32,774 nt of DNA from an uncultured Eremococcus sp. (lineage in GTDB: Bacteria; Bacillota; Bacilli; Lactobacillales; Aerococcaceae), in NCBI GenBank assembly GCA_943914835.1, contig CALUDO010000011.1:1-32774 (forward strand), written 5' to 3'. The position numbers and the translations under genes are program-made. Below are positions 1 through 7,709 of the stretch, in pieces. Position 1 is the first letter of the stretch. Each line of letters opens with the position of its first letter. The notes below the pieces were generated by a model. That model made no database searches. It was not told the origin of the DNA and saw only the letters and a list, made by a program, of their open reading frames with translations.

Positions 1-74
<74 letters not shown>

Positions 75-101
75 TTTGCTTATTGTTTCAACTTGGTAAA
101 T

Positions 102-189
102 GGGGAAGTACTCAAGAGGCTGAAGAGGCGCCCCTGCTAAGGGTGTAGGTCGGGAAACCGGCGCGAGGGTTCAAATCCCTCCTTCTCCG
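102..189 (+). tRNA. tRNA-Ser (GCT)
   Basis: Class II tRNA with a long variable arm. Acceptor GGGGAAG at 102-108 pairs with CTTCTCC at 182-188 (one G-T), with discriminator G189. Anticodon GCT is at 136-138, reading AGC/AGU codons. The variable arm (around 149-164) is G/C-rich and self-complementary. No CCA is encoded; TCA follows the discriminator. Confidence 0.97.
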
Positions 190-210
190 TCATTTATTTT
201 TGTTGATAAC

Positions 211-282
211 GGTCCGTTGGTCAAGTGGTTAAGACACCGCCCTTTCACGGCGGTAACACGGGTTCGAATCCCGTACGGATCA
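211..282 (+). tRNA. tRNA-Glu (TTC)
   Basis: Acceptor GGTCCGT at 211-217 pairs with ACGGATC at 275-281 (one G-T), with discriminator A282. The anticodon stem CCGCC/GGCGG encloses loop CTTTCAC with anticodon TTC at 244-246. Its wobble U is a substrate of the mnm5s2U pathway, whose MnmM-type methyltransferase is encoded at 7058-7627. No CCA is encoded. Confidence 0.97.
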
Positions 283-294
283 TTATATTATATT

Positions 295-384
295 GGAGGA
301 TTACCCAAGTCCGGCTGAAGGGAACGGTCTTGAAAACCGTCAGGCGTGTAAAAGCGTGCAAGGGTTCGAATCCCTTATCCTCCT
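295..384 (+). tRNA. tRNA-Ser (TGA)
   Basis: Class II tRNA. Acceptor GGAGGAT at 295-301 pairs perfectly with ATCCTCC at 377-383; the discriminator is T384, not G as in the other serine tRNA here. The anticodon stem ACGGT/ACCGT encloses CTTGAAA with anticodon TGA. The long variable arm contains GCGTG...AGCGTGC. No CCA is encoded. Confidence 0.96.
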
Positions 385-394
385 TAAATATTAT

Positions 395-467
<73 letters not shown>

Positions 468-478
468 TTTCTGTCTCT

Positions 479-551
479 GGTCCGGTGGTGTAGGGGTTAA
501 CATGCCTGCCTGTCACGCAGGAGATCGCGGGTTCAAATCCCGTCCGGACCG
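479..551 (+). tRNA. tRNA-Asp (GTC)
   Basis: Acceptor GGTCCGG at 479-485 pairs perfectly with CCGGACC at 544-550, with discriminator G551. The anticodon stem CCTGC/GCAGG encloses CTGTCAC with anticodon GTC. The T-loop is TTCAAAT. No CCA is encoded. Confidence 0.97.
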
Positions 552-568
552 CTTTCTTAATTTAATAT

Positions 569-639
569 GCGGGTGTAGTTTAGTGGTAAAACTACAGCCT
601 TCCAAGCTGTTGTCGCGAGTTCGATTCTCGTCACCCGCT
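569..639 (+). tRNA. tRNA-Gly (TCC)
   Basis: Acceptor GCGGGTG at 569-575 pairs perfectly with CACCCGC at 632-638, with discriminator T639. The anticodon stem ACAGC/GCTGT encloses CTTCCAA with anticodon TCC. It is the last gene of the cluster and is followed within ten bases by a terminator hairpin. No CCA is encoded. Confidence 0.97.
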
Positions 640-644
640 CTTTT

Positions 645-672
645 AAGTCTAGGTTTATACTAGGCTTTTTTA
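645..672 (+). terminator. Intrinsic terminator of the tRNA cluster
   Basis: A seven-base-pair stem, AGTCTAG (646-652) with CTAGGCT (660-666), with one G-T pair, a seven-base loop and a following T run. It separates the tRNA transcript from the dikinase operon. Confidence 0.8.
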
Positions 673-680
673 TTTTATTC

Positions 681-709
681 TTGATTTTAATTAGTGCGTC
701 CTATATAAT
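681..709 (+). promoter_or_regulatory. Promoter of the dikinase operon
   Basis: -35 TTGATT at 681-686, a 17-base spacer, and a consensus -10 TATAAT at 704-709. Transcription should start near 716. It lies directly after the tRNA terminator and about 40 bases upstream of the first start codon. The spacer end and the -10 overlap the first copy of a repeat described separately. Confidence 0.8.
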
Positions 710-735
710 GCTTTTATCAACAATAGTGCATCCTA
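692..735 (+). repeat. Two 12-bp direct repeats around the ppdK start site, candidate operator
   Basis: TAGTGCGTCCTA (692-703) and TAGTGCATCCTA (724-735) differ at one base and lie 32 bases apart, about three helical turns. The first abuts the -10 box; the second lies after the predicted start and just before the ribosome binding site. Placement suits a repressor. The CcpN-like protein encoded in the same operon is the obvious candidate, but I did not find an exact match to the B. subtilis CcpN consensus. Confidence 0.55.
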
Positions 736-748
736 CAGGAGGTTTAAT

Positions 749-3373
749 ATGACTCAATTAATTTATAAATTTCAAGAAGGCCAAGCGGATATGAAGGATT
801 TGTTGGGGGGGAAGGGAGCCAACCTAGCAGAAATGACCCGAATTGGTTTACCTATTCCCCATGGTTTTACGATTACTACTCAAACCTGTTTACAATATTT
901 AGATAAAGGTCAAGGTCTATGGCCTGGTTTAATCGAAGATATTCAAGACCATATTCAATATTTAGAAGAAGAAACTAACAAGGCTTTTTCTGATCCGGAT
1001 AATCTACTCCTGGTCTCTGTTCGGTCTGGGGCTGCCATCTCCATGCCGGGGATGATGGATACGATATTAAATGTAGGTTTGAATGACCAAAATGTTAGCA
1101 TTCTTGCTAATTTAACCCAGAATCCTAGATTTGCCTATGACTGTTATCGTCGTTTATTACAAATGTTTGGCAATGTTGTCTACAAAATTGACGGTGGTTT
1201 ATTTGAGAAGGAATTGTCAAAGATAAAAAGTGATCGTTCTTATCGGTCTGACCTGGATATGACCGTTGATGATTTCAAGGAATTAATTGAAAGGTATAAA
1301 GAAATCTATCATCAGCATAACAGAGACTTTCCTCAGGATCCTATGGACCAAGTGTATGATGCTGTTGAAGCTGTATTTACTTCTTGGAATAATGATCGGG
1401 CTATAGTTTATCGGAATTTAAATCAAATTCCGCATGATATGGGGACGGCGGTTAATATTCAAGAAATGGTATTTGGCAACTTAGGGGAAACATCTGGAAC
1501 TGGTGTGTCTTTCTCTCGAAACCCTAATACTGGAGAGGACAGTTTATTTGGGGAATTTCTTTTGAACGCTCAAGGGGAAGATGTGGTCGCAGGGATCCGG
1601 ACCCCACAAGCCATTAAACAATTAAAGTCTATTTTGCCGGATATTTATGAACAATTTGAGGCTATTTCTAAAGATTTAGAGTCTCATTACGGTGATATGC
1701 AGGATATCGAATTTACGGTAGAGAATGGTCAGCTCTTTTTGTTACAAACACGCCGAGGTAAACGGACAGCCAAGGCAGCGATTAATATTGCCTATGATAT
1801 GGTTGAAGAAGGTTTAATAGATAAGAACCAAGCCCTTCTTCAGATTGAACCTAAGTCAATTAATCAACTCTTGCATCCAATGTTCGATGACCAGGCATTT
1901 AAAGACTATCCACTGATTTCAGATAATGGCTTAGCGGCTAGCCCAGGGGCTGCTGTGGGTCATGTATATTTCGATGCAGAAAAAGCTAAAGAACAAAGTC
2001 TCATGGGTGAAAAGGTAATCCTAGTGCGACAAGAAACATCACCTGAAGACATTGAGGGTATGGTTGTCAGTCAAGCTATAGTCACTTCAAGGGGGGGATT
2101 GACCTCTCATGCGGCTGTTGTTGCTCGCGGAATGGGTACCACTTGCGTGGTCGGGTGTGAAGACTTATCCATTGATGAAGACCAGAAAATCCTAATATAT
2201 CCAGGGGGACAAGTCCATGAGGGTCAGATTATATCAGTGGATGGTTCTCAAGGCAATCTCTACCTTGGAGCAATCCCTACCTTACCAGCCCAAATGGATG
2301 ACCGTTTAGAAACCATTCTTGCTTGGGCGCGTGAGAGAGCAGATCTTAAGGTTCGGATGAATGCTGAAACCATGAATGACATTGAAGCTGGCTTGAATTT
2401 CAAAGCGGCTGGAATTGGTTTAGTTCGGACAGAGCATATGTTCTTTGGAAAAGATCGCCTACCATTCATGCGTCACTTCATCATTGCCGATAATGATGAT
2501 GACCGAGCGGCAGCCTTGGACCACTTAGTTGAATTTCAAAGAGATGACTTCTACCAAATCTTTAAAAAATTAGACGGCCAATCTGCCGTGATTCGTCTTC
2601 TAGATCCACCCCTTCATGAATTCTTGCCAAATTCACCCGCGGATATTACCCATGTGGCTAGCCAATTAGGACTGAGTGAAGACAAACTTAAGCAACGGGT
2701 TGAGGAACTTCATGAAGTGAATCCTATGTTAGGGCATAGGGGAGTTCGTCTGGCTATCTCATATCCTATGCTTTACCAAATGCAAGTTCGAGCTATTATT
2801 GAAGCAGCCCTCCAATTAAAAGAGCAAGGTTTAGAAGTTGAGCCGGAAATTATGATTCCTCTGGTTGGGATGGAGGAAGAATTAAAAACTGTCAAAGAAG
2901 ACCTAGACCAATATATTCAAGATATTTTACAAGCGAGTGGTCAAAGTTTAAACTATTTAATTGGAACCATGATTGAATTGCCTCGGGTCTGTCTGACTGC
3001 CGATACCATTGCCAGTCATGCCGATTTCTTTAGCTTTGGTACCAATGATTTGACCCAAATGACCTATGGTTTTTCGCGAGATGATGCAGGGAAATTTATA
3101 AAATCATATATTGACCAAGCTATTTTAACTAGTGATCCCTTCCAAACATTAGACCGTTTAGGGGTGGGTCGTTTAATTGAAATCGCGGTTCAAGGGGGCC
3201 GGTCAGTTAAACCAGAGCTAAAAATTGGTGTCTGTGGTGAACTTGGAGGAGACCCGGATTCTATCGATTTCTTCCAAAAAGTTGGATTGGACTATGTTTC
3301 ATGCTCGCCTTTTAGACTTCCATTGGCTCAAATTGCTGCAGGTCAAGCGGCGATTAAATATCCACGCTCATAA
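749..3373 (+). CDS. ppdK: Pyruvate, phosphate dikinase
   Basis: Cytoplasmic enzyme interconverting pyruvate, ATP and phosphate with PEP, AMP and pyrophosphate. Length 874 residues is normal for the family. The order is classical: an N-terminal nucleotide-binding domain (GGKGANLAEM near the start, then SVRSGAAISMPGMMDT); a swivelling phosphohistidine domain with GGLTSHAAVVARGMG, giving catalytic H454 and the regulatory threonine T452; and a C-terminal PEP/pyruvate barrel with GTNDLTQMTYGFSRDD and GVCGELGG containing the acid/base C829. Start chosen for AGGAGG at 737-742. It heads an operon with a CcpN-type repressor and the protein that phosphorylates and dephosphorylates this enzyme, so transcriptional and post-translational control are encoded together. 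All key residues are present. Direction in vivo (gluconeogenic or glycolytic) cannot be read from sequence. Confidence 0.97.
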   Translation: MTQLIYKFQEGQADMKDLLGGKGANLAEMTRIGLPIPHGFTITTQTCLQYLDKGQGLWPGLIEDIQDHIQYLEEETNKAFSDPDNLLLVSVRSGAAISMPGMMDTILNVGLNDQNVSILANLTQNPRFAYDCYRRLLQMFGNVVYKIDGGLFEKELSKIKSDRSYRSDLDMTVDDFKELIERYKEIYHQHNRDFPQDPMDQVYDAVEAVFTSWNNDRAIVYRNLNQIPHDMGTAVNIQEMVFGNLGETSGTGVSFSRNPNTGEDSLFGEFLLNAQGEDVVAGIRTPQAIKQLKSILPDIYEQFEAISKDLESHYGDMQDIEFTVENGQLFLLQTRRGKRTAKAAINIAYDMVEEGLIDKNQALLQIEPKSINQLLHPMFDDQAFKDYPLISDNGLAASPGAAVGHVYFDAEKAKEQSLMGEKVILVRQETSPEDIEGMVVSQAIVTSRGGLTSHAAVVARGMGTTCVVGCEDLSIDEDQKILIYPGGQVHEGQIISVDGSQGNLYLGAIPTLPAQMDDRLETILAWARERADLKVRMNAETMNDIEAGLNFKAAGIGLVRTEHMFFGKDRLPFMRHFIIADNDDDRAAALDHLVEFQRDDFYQIFKKLDGQSAVIRLLDPPLHEFLPNSPADITHVASQLGLSEDKLKQRVEELHEVNPMLGHRGVRLAISYPMLYQMQVRAIIEAALQLKEQGLEVEPEIMIPLVGMEEELKTVKEDLDQYIQDILQASGQSLNYLIGTMIELPRVCLTADTIASHADFFSFGTNDLTQMTYGFSRDDAGKFIKSYIDQAILTSDPFQTLDRLGVGRLIEIAVQGGRSVKPELKIGVCGELGGDPDSIDFFQKVGLDYVSCSPFRLPLAQIAAGQAAIKYPRS

Positions 3374-3389
3374 GTATAGGAGTAATTTT

Positions 3390-4010
3390 ATGGATTTAAG
3401 CGAACGTCAGCGTCAGATTATCGATATTGTCAAAGAGAATGAACCTATAAATGGAGATTCCATTGCCGACCAATTAGGCTTAACTCGGTCCACCCTCAGG
3501 TCAGACTTGGCCGTCTTAACGATGACGGGTATCTTAGATGCGCGACCCAAGGTAGGTTATTTCTACTCGGGTCTCAACACAGACCCCCTGGTTCAAGACC
3601 GATTGCTTCATACAAAGGTGGGTGATATAATGATTCCAGCTGTCATTGTTAAACAAGATACATCCATTCAAGAGGCTGTTGCTAACTTGTTCATGTATGA
3701 TGCTGGCTCTTTATACGTGGTAGACCCTAAGAATGACCTAGTGGGAATTGCTTCTCGAAAAGACCTTCTGCGGGCCGTTGTATCTGGTAACTATGCTGAA
3801 GTTCCTATTGCAGTCATGATGACCCGCATGCCTAATATTCATGTGACTTATCCAGAGGTCTCTGTGCTTGAAGCAGGTAAGATGATCCGTCAATTTGAAG
3901 TGGATTCTCTGCCAGTTCTCAAATCTGCCACCAGTAAAGAAGTTATTGGCAAATTATCAAAGACCAATTTAGCCTATCTCTTGGTAGAATTGGGCGAAGG
4001 AGTAGAATAG
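3390..4010 (+). CDS. ccpN: CcpN-type transcriptional repressor (HTH plus two CBS domains)
   Basis: About 206 residues. An N-terminal helix-turn-helix (SIADQLGLTRSTLRSDLAVL, about residues 24-43) is followed by two CBS modules, about 76-130 (VGDIMIPAVIV, then LVGIASRKDLLRAVV) and about 140-200 (VMMTRMPNIHV to VIGKLSKTNLAYLLV). This is the CcpN/YqzB architecture; in B. subtilis CcpN represses gluconeogenic genes and senses nucleotides through its CBS domains. Start chosen at 3390 because TAGGAG precedes it at the right distance and the protein then begins at the HTH; the open frame continues upstream inside ppdK but lacks a site there. It ends directly against the next start codon. It probably controls its own operon through the repeats at 692-735 (inference). 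Confidence 0.88.
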   Translation: MDLSERQRQIIDIVKENEPINGDSIADQLGLTRSTLRSDLAVLTMTGILDARPKVGYFYSGLNTDPLVQDRLLHTKVGDIMIPAVIVKQDTSIQEAVANLFMYDAGSLYVVDPKNDLVGIASRKDLLRAVVSGNYAEVPIAVMMTRMPNIHVTYPEVSVLEAGKMIRQFEVDSLPVLKSATSKEVIGKLSKTNLAYLLVELGEGVE

Positions 4011-4841
4011 ATGCAAGCGTCACGTCAAAGTAATTTAGTTACCGTTTTTATTATTTCGGATTCAGTAGGGGAGACGGCTCAGAAAGTCAGTCATGCCACC
4101 CTGGCTCAGTTTCCTGACTTAGACCAAGTAGAGGTCAAACGGTTTCCGTTTGTCACCAATGAGGAAGACCTGCTTCCTATTTTAGAAGATGCCTATAAGG
4201 TGGATGCGGTTCTAGTGACCACCCTGGTCTTAGATAATTTGAATCACATGGTCAAGGTGTTCGTCCAAGACCATCATATGGATCACATTGATTATTTATC
4301 AGACTTTATGCAGGTCTTGACTCGACGAACTGGACTGCATCCTGTCCGTAAGAGTGGGAATATTCATGCCATGAACCAGTCTTATTTTGACCGGGTAGAA
4401 GCGATAGAATTTGCAGTGAAATTCGACGATGGACGGAATCCTAAGGGCTTTAAAGAATCAGATATCGTGCTATTAGGAGTATCAAGAACCTCTAAGACCC
4501 CCTTATCCATTTACTTAGCTAATCAGTCCTATAAGGTTTCCAACCTACCCCTGATCCCTGAAATTACCCTTCCTAAGGAAATCTATCAAGTTCCCCAGGA
4601 CAAATTGATAGGTTTGATAGCTAGTCCCCATTATATTATGCGAATCCGGCAAGAACGGATGAAGATGTTGGGCTTGAATCAAACCAGTCAATATGATGAT
4701 TTACAAAGAATTAAGGCGGAGCTTGAATATGCCCAAGAAGTCTACGACAAACTAGGAGCTTATGTCATTAACATAGAAAATCGGTCCATTGAGGAAACTG
4801 TCGTCTATATCCAAGACTTTCTTAAGTCTCAGGAAGCATAA
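4011..4841 (+). CDS. yqfL: Pyruvate, phosphate dikinase regulatory protein (kinase/phosphorylase, DUF299)
   Basis: 276 residues, the usual family length. Family members catalyse both ADP-dependent inactivation of the dikinase, by phosphorylating the threonine two residues before its catalytic histidine, and phosphate-dependent reactivation. The motif GVSRTSKT (residues 156-163) is the unusual P-loop of the family; the N-terminus VTVFIISDSVGETAQKV is also characteristic. The ATG follows the upstream stop codon with no spacer and uses AAGGAG inside the end of the repressor gene, so translation is coupled. Close linkage to a dikinase with T452 intact strongly supports dikinase rather than PEP synthase as target. 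A strong hairpin terminates the operon 20 bases downstream. Confidence 0.95.
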   Translation: MQASRQSNLVTVFIISDSVGETAQKVSHATLAQFPDLDQVEVKRFPFVTNEEDLLPILEDAYKVDAVLVTTLVLDNLNHMVKVFVQDHHMDHIDYLSDFMQVLTRRTGLHPVRKSGNIHAMNQSYFDRVEAIEFAVKFDDGRNPKGFKESDIVLLGVSRTSKTPLSIYLANQSYKVSNLPLIPEITLPKEIYQVPQDKLIGLIASPHYIMRIRQERMKMLGLNQTSQYDDLQRIKAELEYAQEVYDKLGAYVINIENRSIEETVVYIQDFLKSQEA

Positions 4842-4860
4842 GTAGTTGGTTAAAGAAGCA

Positions 4861-4908
4861 AAGACCCCCTGCTTGAAAGAAGAGATTCTTTCAAGCAGGG
4901 GGTCTTTT
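4861..4908. terminator. Bidirectional terminator between convergent genes
   Basis: A perfect 20-base-pair stem (4861-4880 with 4887-4906) and a six-base loop, with T-rich flanks on both strands. It serves the dikinase operon on the plus strand and the membrane protein gene on the minus strand, whose stop codon is only a few bases away. Confidence 0.9.
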
Positions 4909-4915
4909 ATTGAAT

Positions 4916-5716
4916 CTAGTAAAGAGTAGCTAGACTATAAAAAAGGGTAAAAATAAGTAAAATCGTGGAGAAATAGTTAATTTTTCTTTGGGTTTCCTTC
5001 TGGGACCGAGTGGGAACTAACATAGGGATCATGGTTAGCCCGGTTACGAGAACGAATAAAATTTGTAGTATATAGTAGGAATTGCTAGGAAGGGCATAGT
5101 AGAAGCCGAAGCCTAGGGCTAGGAAAGATAGGATAATCCCAAGCATTCTCAAACGTGGCCATATAGGAGAGGGTTCATAGATGGAAAGGTCATCCTTTAA
5201 CTTGAAAGTTTGGATATAAACGCCGGTATAGACGATAGCGACAGGAATCAAATGAAATAAGAATTCTGTATTGATGGCCGAGACTTGGCTATAGTAAGCA
5301 ATGATGTTGAGGATAAAGGCTTCATAGAAAACAGCTAGGATCAAGATGTATATGGAATTCGAAATGTTGTATGGATAGTAAGAAATATGGATATAAACAA
5401 TGTAAAGGAGAATTAAGATAGAAATAATCCAGTGTTGACGTATCATCAACAGGATGGAGGATAGGCCAAGGATAATTTCACATGTCCATAAAATGGATTT
5501 CTGCTGGCCAATGGGATGGTTTTGGTCGTGAGCTAAGTGGAGGCAATGTTTAACCAATTGCGAAGATAGGGCCAGGAGGTAGAGCAAAATCAGGGATAGC
5601 CACTGGGCTTCTTGGGCATGATTAACCCCTAAGAGGGCCCCGAAAAGAATTAAGGCCAGGGGGGTTATAAATATTTTAATGTAAGGATTCTGTAAGTATG
5701 AGATTAATTTTTTCAT
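4916..5716 (-). CDS. Nine-helix membrane protein of unknown function, topology like UbiA prenyltransferases
   Basis: I do not recognise this protein with confidence. From the chosen start it has 266 residues and about nine hydrophobic segments (roughly 13-31, 39-55, 74-92, 95-113, 121-142, 152-171, 190-208, 214-233, 247-265). Segment number and length resemble UbiA-type prenyltransferases, and polar patches fall where that family keeps its two aspartate motifs: after helix 2 there is HCLHLAHDQNH (H57, H60, H63, D64, H67), and after helix 6 KLKDDLSIYE (D175, D176). The canonical NDxxD pattern is not present, so it is either a divergent relative or unrelated. Start 5716 chosen for GGAAAGG nine bases upstream; two earlier in-frame ATGs lack a site. 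It stands alone, divergent from metK and convergent to the dikinase operon. Confidence 0.6.
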   Translation of the reverse strand: MKKLISYLQNPYIKIFITPLALILFGALLGVNHAQEAQWLSLILLYLLALSSQLVKHCLHLAHDQNHPIGQQKSILWTCEIILGLSSILLMIRQHWIISILILLYIVYIHISYYPYNISNSIYILILAVFYEAFILNIIAYYSQVSAINTEFLFHLIPVAIVYTGVYIQTFKLKDDLSIYEPSPIWPRLRMLGIILSFLALGFGFYYALPSNSYYILQILFVLVTGLTMIPMLVPTRSQKETQRKINYFSTILLIFTLFYSLATLY

Positions 5717-5763
5717 ATTGACTAGCCTTTCCATGTTTACTATCATTCATATTAATAATAAGG

Positions 5764-5769
5764 TATAAT
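5764..5769 (+). promoter_or_regulatory. -10 element of metK
   Basis: Consensus TATAAT at 5764-5769, but no good -35 at 16-18 bases (TATCAT at 5741-5746 is the best). A start near 5776 would leave a leader of about 77 bases. The leader is A/T-rich, with weak pairing such as TCCAA/TTGGA (5829-5833/5837-5841) touching the ribosome binding site GGAAGGA. No S-box or clear SMK-box SAM riboswitch is recognisable. Confidence 0.5.
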
Positions 5770-5852
5770 GGACGGCGTATCAATCAAAAATTAACAATCT
5801 ATTTATTTGTAAAAATTGTAATATCAAATCCAAACATTGGAAGGATGAAGTC

Positions 5853-7037
5853 ATGGAACGCAAATTATTTACATCAGAATCAGTGACCGAAGGGCACCCA
5901 GATAAAATTGCTGATCAGATATCAGATGCTGTCCTGGATGCTATTCTAGAACAAGACCCCCTAGCCCGTGTTGCCTGTGAAACAGCTGTAAACACCGGGC
6001 TGGTTCTTGTGTTTGGGGAAGTAACTACTACGGCTTATGTGGATATTCAAACCGTCGTTCGCGAAACAATCCGTGACATTGGTTATACGGATAAGCAGTA
6101 CGGTTTCGATGCTGATAACGTGGCGGTCCTTGTGTCACTCGATGAGCAATCACCTGATATCAAACAAGGGGTAGATGCTGGTCTAGAAAGTCGTCAATCA
6201 GAGGATAAGGCGATTGGAGCTGGAGATCAAGGGATCATGTTTGGCTATGCTAGTCGAGAAACACCAGAAAGGATGCCCCTAGCCATTGCTCTGTCTCATC
6301 GTATGGCCAAACGCTTGGCCGATTTACGTAAAACAGGTGACTTAGATTATCTAGGTCCCGATGGCAAGACCCAGGTGACCATTGAGTATGATGATCAAGG
6401 GCAGGCTCAGCGAGTTGATAATATTGTTATTTCGACCCAACATGATGAACATATTTCTCTAGACCAAATTCGCCAAGATATGATTAACCTGGTAGTGAGA
6501 GAAGTTATCCCAGCAAGAATGTTAGATGAAGACACAACCTACTACGTGAACCCAACGGGTAAATTCGTCATCGGAGGTCCTGTCGGCGACTCTGGTTTAA
6601 CGGGGCGTAAGATTATTGTCGATACTTATGGAGGAGCTGCTCATCATGGGGGTGGAGCCTTCTCAGGAAAAGATGCCACTAAGGTAGACCGGTCTGCTTC
6701 TTATGCGGCTCGCTACGTCGCCTTGAATATGGTAGAAGCCGGATTAGCAGACAAGGTAGAGATCCAATTAGCCTATGCTATTGGTGTCAGTCATCCAACT
6801 TCCATTTCTGTGAATACTTTTGCTACTGGTAAGTATAGTGATGATCTCTTGATTGAGGCTATTCGAAGCGTCTTTGACTTAACGCCAGGAGGGATTATTC
6901 AGGACCTAGATCTAAGACAGCCAATATACCGACAAACAGCCGCTTATGGCCACTTTGGCCGTATGGATTTAGATCTGCCATGGGAACGAGCCAATAAGGT
7001 AGATGACCTTAAAGCCTTTATTGCAAGCCATGCCTAG
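5853..7037 (+). CDS. metK: S-adenosylmethionine synthetase
   Basis: Makes S-adenosylmethionine from methionine and ATP in the cytoplasm; active as a tetramer in the family. 394 residues, normal length. Signatures: GHPDKIADQISDAVLDAI near the N-terminus (ATP/Mg site), GAGDQGIMFGYA (the hexapeptide region), FVIGGPVGDSGLTGRKI and the phosphate-binding GGGAFSGKDATKVDRSA. RBS GGAAGGA lies seven bases from the ATG. It supplies the methyl donor for several methyltransferases in this window (MnmM-type at 7058, SPOUT at 16007), though that is general metabolism, not an operon link. No strong terminator is seen in the 20-base gap before the convergent gene. Confidence 0.98.
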   Translation: MERKLFTSESVTEGHPDKIADQISDAVLDAILEQDPLARVACETAVNTGLVLVFGEVTTTAYVDIQTVVRETIRDIGYTDKQYGFDADNVAVLVSLDEQSPDIKQGVDAGLESRQSEDKAIGAGDQGIMFGYASRETPERMPLAIALSHRMAKRLADLRKTGDLDYLGPDGKTQVTIEYDDQGQAQRVDNIVISTQHDEHISLDQIRQDMINLVVREVIPARMLDEDTTYYVNPTGKFVIGGPVGDSGLTGRKIIVDTYGGAAHHGGGAFSGKDATKVDRSASYAARYVALNMVEAGLADKVEIQLAYAIGVSHPTSISVNTFATGKYSDDLLIEAIRSVFDLTPGGIIQDLDLRQPIYRQTAAYGHFGRMDLDLPWERANKVDDLKAFIASHA

Positions 7038-7057
7038 GACGTAAGTGCTCTAAGAAG

Positions 7058-7627
7058 CTAGATTCTTTCGATGACCAAAAGGTAAGGTGGCTGGTTGATT
7101 TGGTTAATAAAACGGTAAGTTAGCACTTGAAAGCGGTTCTGGGGCCAATCTGCTAATCGTTTTAGCAATTGGTCACTTTCCTTTTGACCTTGAGGATGCC
7201 CTGGGTAGACTACCACAATGACTTGCCCCCCTTGGACTAGCTGACGACTGATAGTTTGAAGGGCTGGGTAGGTTGATTCTACATGGGTGGTTATCTGGTG
7301 GTCTCCGCCAGGCAAGTAACCTAAATTAAAGATAGCTCCGTGGACCTTGCGGTCTTCTTCCAGGTAATGGTCAAGATTGGCATGACTGTCTTGAATGAGT
7401 CGGTATTCTCCTGAGAAGGGGCCTGCTTGGTCTAGACGGTCTTGACTGTAAGCAAGGGCCTGGGCCTGGATATCAAAGCCCAGGCAGCATCCAGTGAAAT
7501 GTGGCCGAGACAGGATATAAGTAATATCGTGCCCCTTACCTAAAGTGGCGTCTATAAAGTATCCGTCAGGAAATCGGGCAATAAGTTGGTCTAGTAGATT
7601 ATGACTATAATGAAGAGCCGATTGCAT
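7058..7627 (-). CDS. mnmM: MnmM/YtqB-type tRNA methyltransferase
   Basis: 189-residue class I SAM-dependent methyltransferase of the YtqB family (Pfam rRNA_methylase). Motif I is FIDATLGKGHDITYIL (residues about 24-39), followed by the acidic end of strand 2 in LGFDIQAQAL and the family motif FNLGYLPGGDH. YtqB homologues in B. subtilis and S. aureus were identified as MnmM, which methylates nm5s2U to mnm5s2U at position 34 of tRNAs such as Glu, Lys and Gln; tRNA-Glu(TTC) is encoded in this window. Start: ATG preceded by AAAGGATG. It is transcribed away from the leucine T-box and towards metK. The family is clear; the tRNA activity is by homology. Confidence 0.88.
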   Translation of the reverse strand: MQSALHYSHNLLDQLIARFPDGYFIDATLGKGHDITYILSRPHFTGCCLGFDIQAQALAYSQDRLDQAGPFSGEYRLIQDSHANLDHYLEEDRKVHGAIFNLGYLPGGDHQITTHVESTYPALQTISRQLVQGGQVIVVVYPGHPQGQKESDQLLKRLADWPQNRFQVLTYRFINQINQPPYLLVIERI

Positions 7628-7674
7628 GGGAACATCCTTTCTTATTTAGAAGTCGTATATTAGTCGCCTTCTTA

Positions 7675-7703
7675 TTGTATTCATTAGTATCCTATGCTAT
7701 ATT
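7675..7703 (+). promoter_or_regulatory. Promoter of the leuS T-box operon
   Basis: -35 TTGTAT (7675-7680), a 17-base spacer, and -10 TATATT (7698-7703). Transcription should begin near 7710, at the 5' end of the T-box leader. Confidence 0.75.
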
Positions 7704-7709
7704 ATAGCT

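Noticed and set aside
3225..3389. Upstream extension of the CcpN-like gene into ppdK
   Set aside because: The extra residues overlap the conserved C-terminus of the dikinase in another frame, and a good RBS precedes the internal ATG at 3390.
5770..5852. S-box (SAM-I) riboswitch before metK
   Set aside because: The leader is too short and lacks the conserved helices and terminator; no motif matches.
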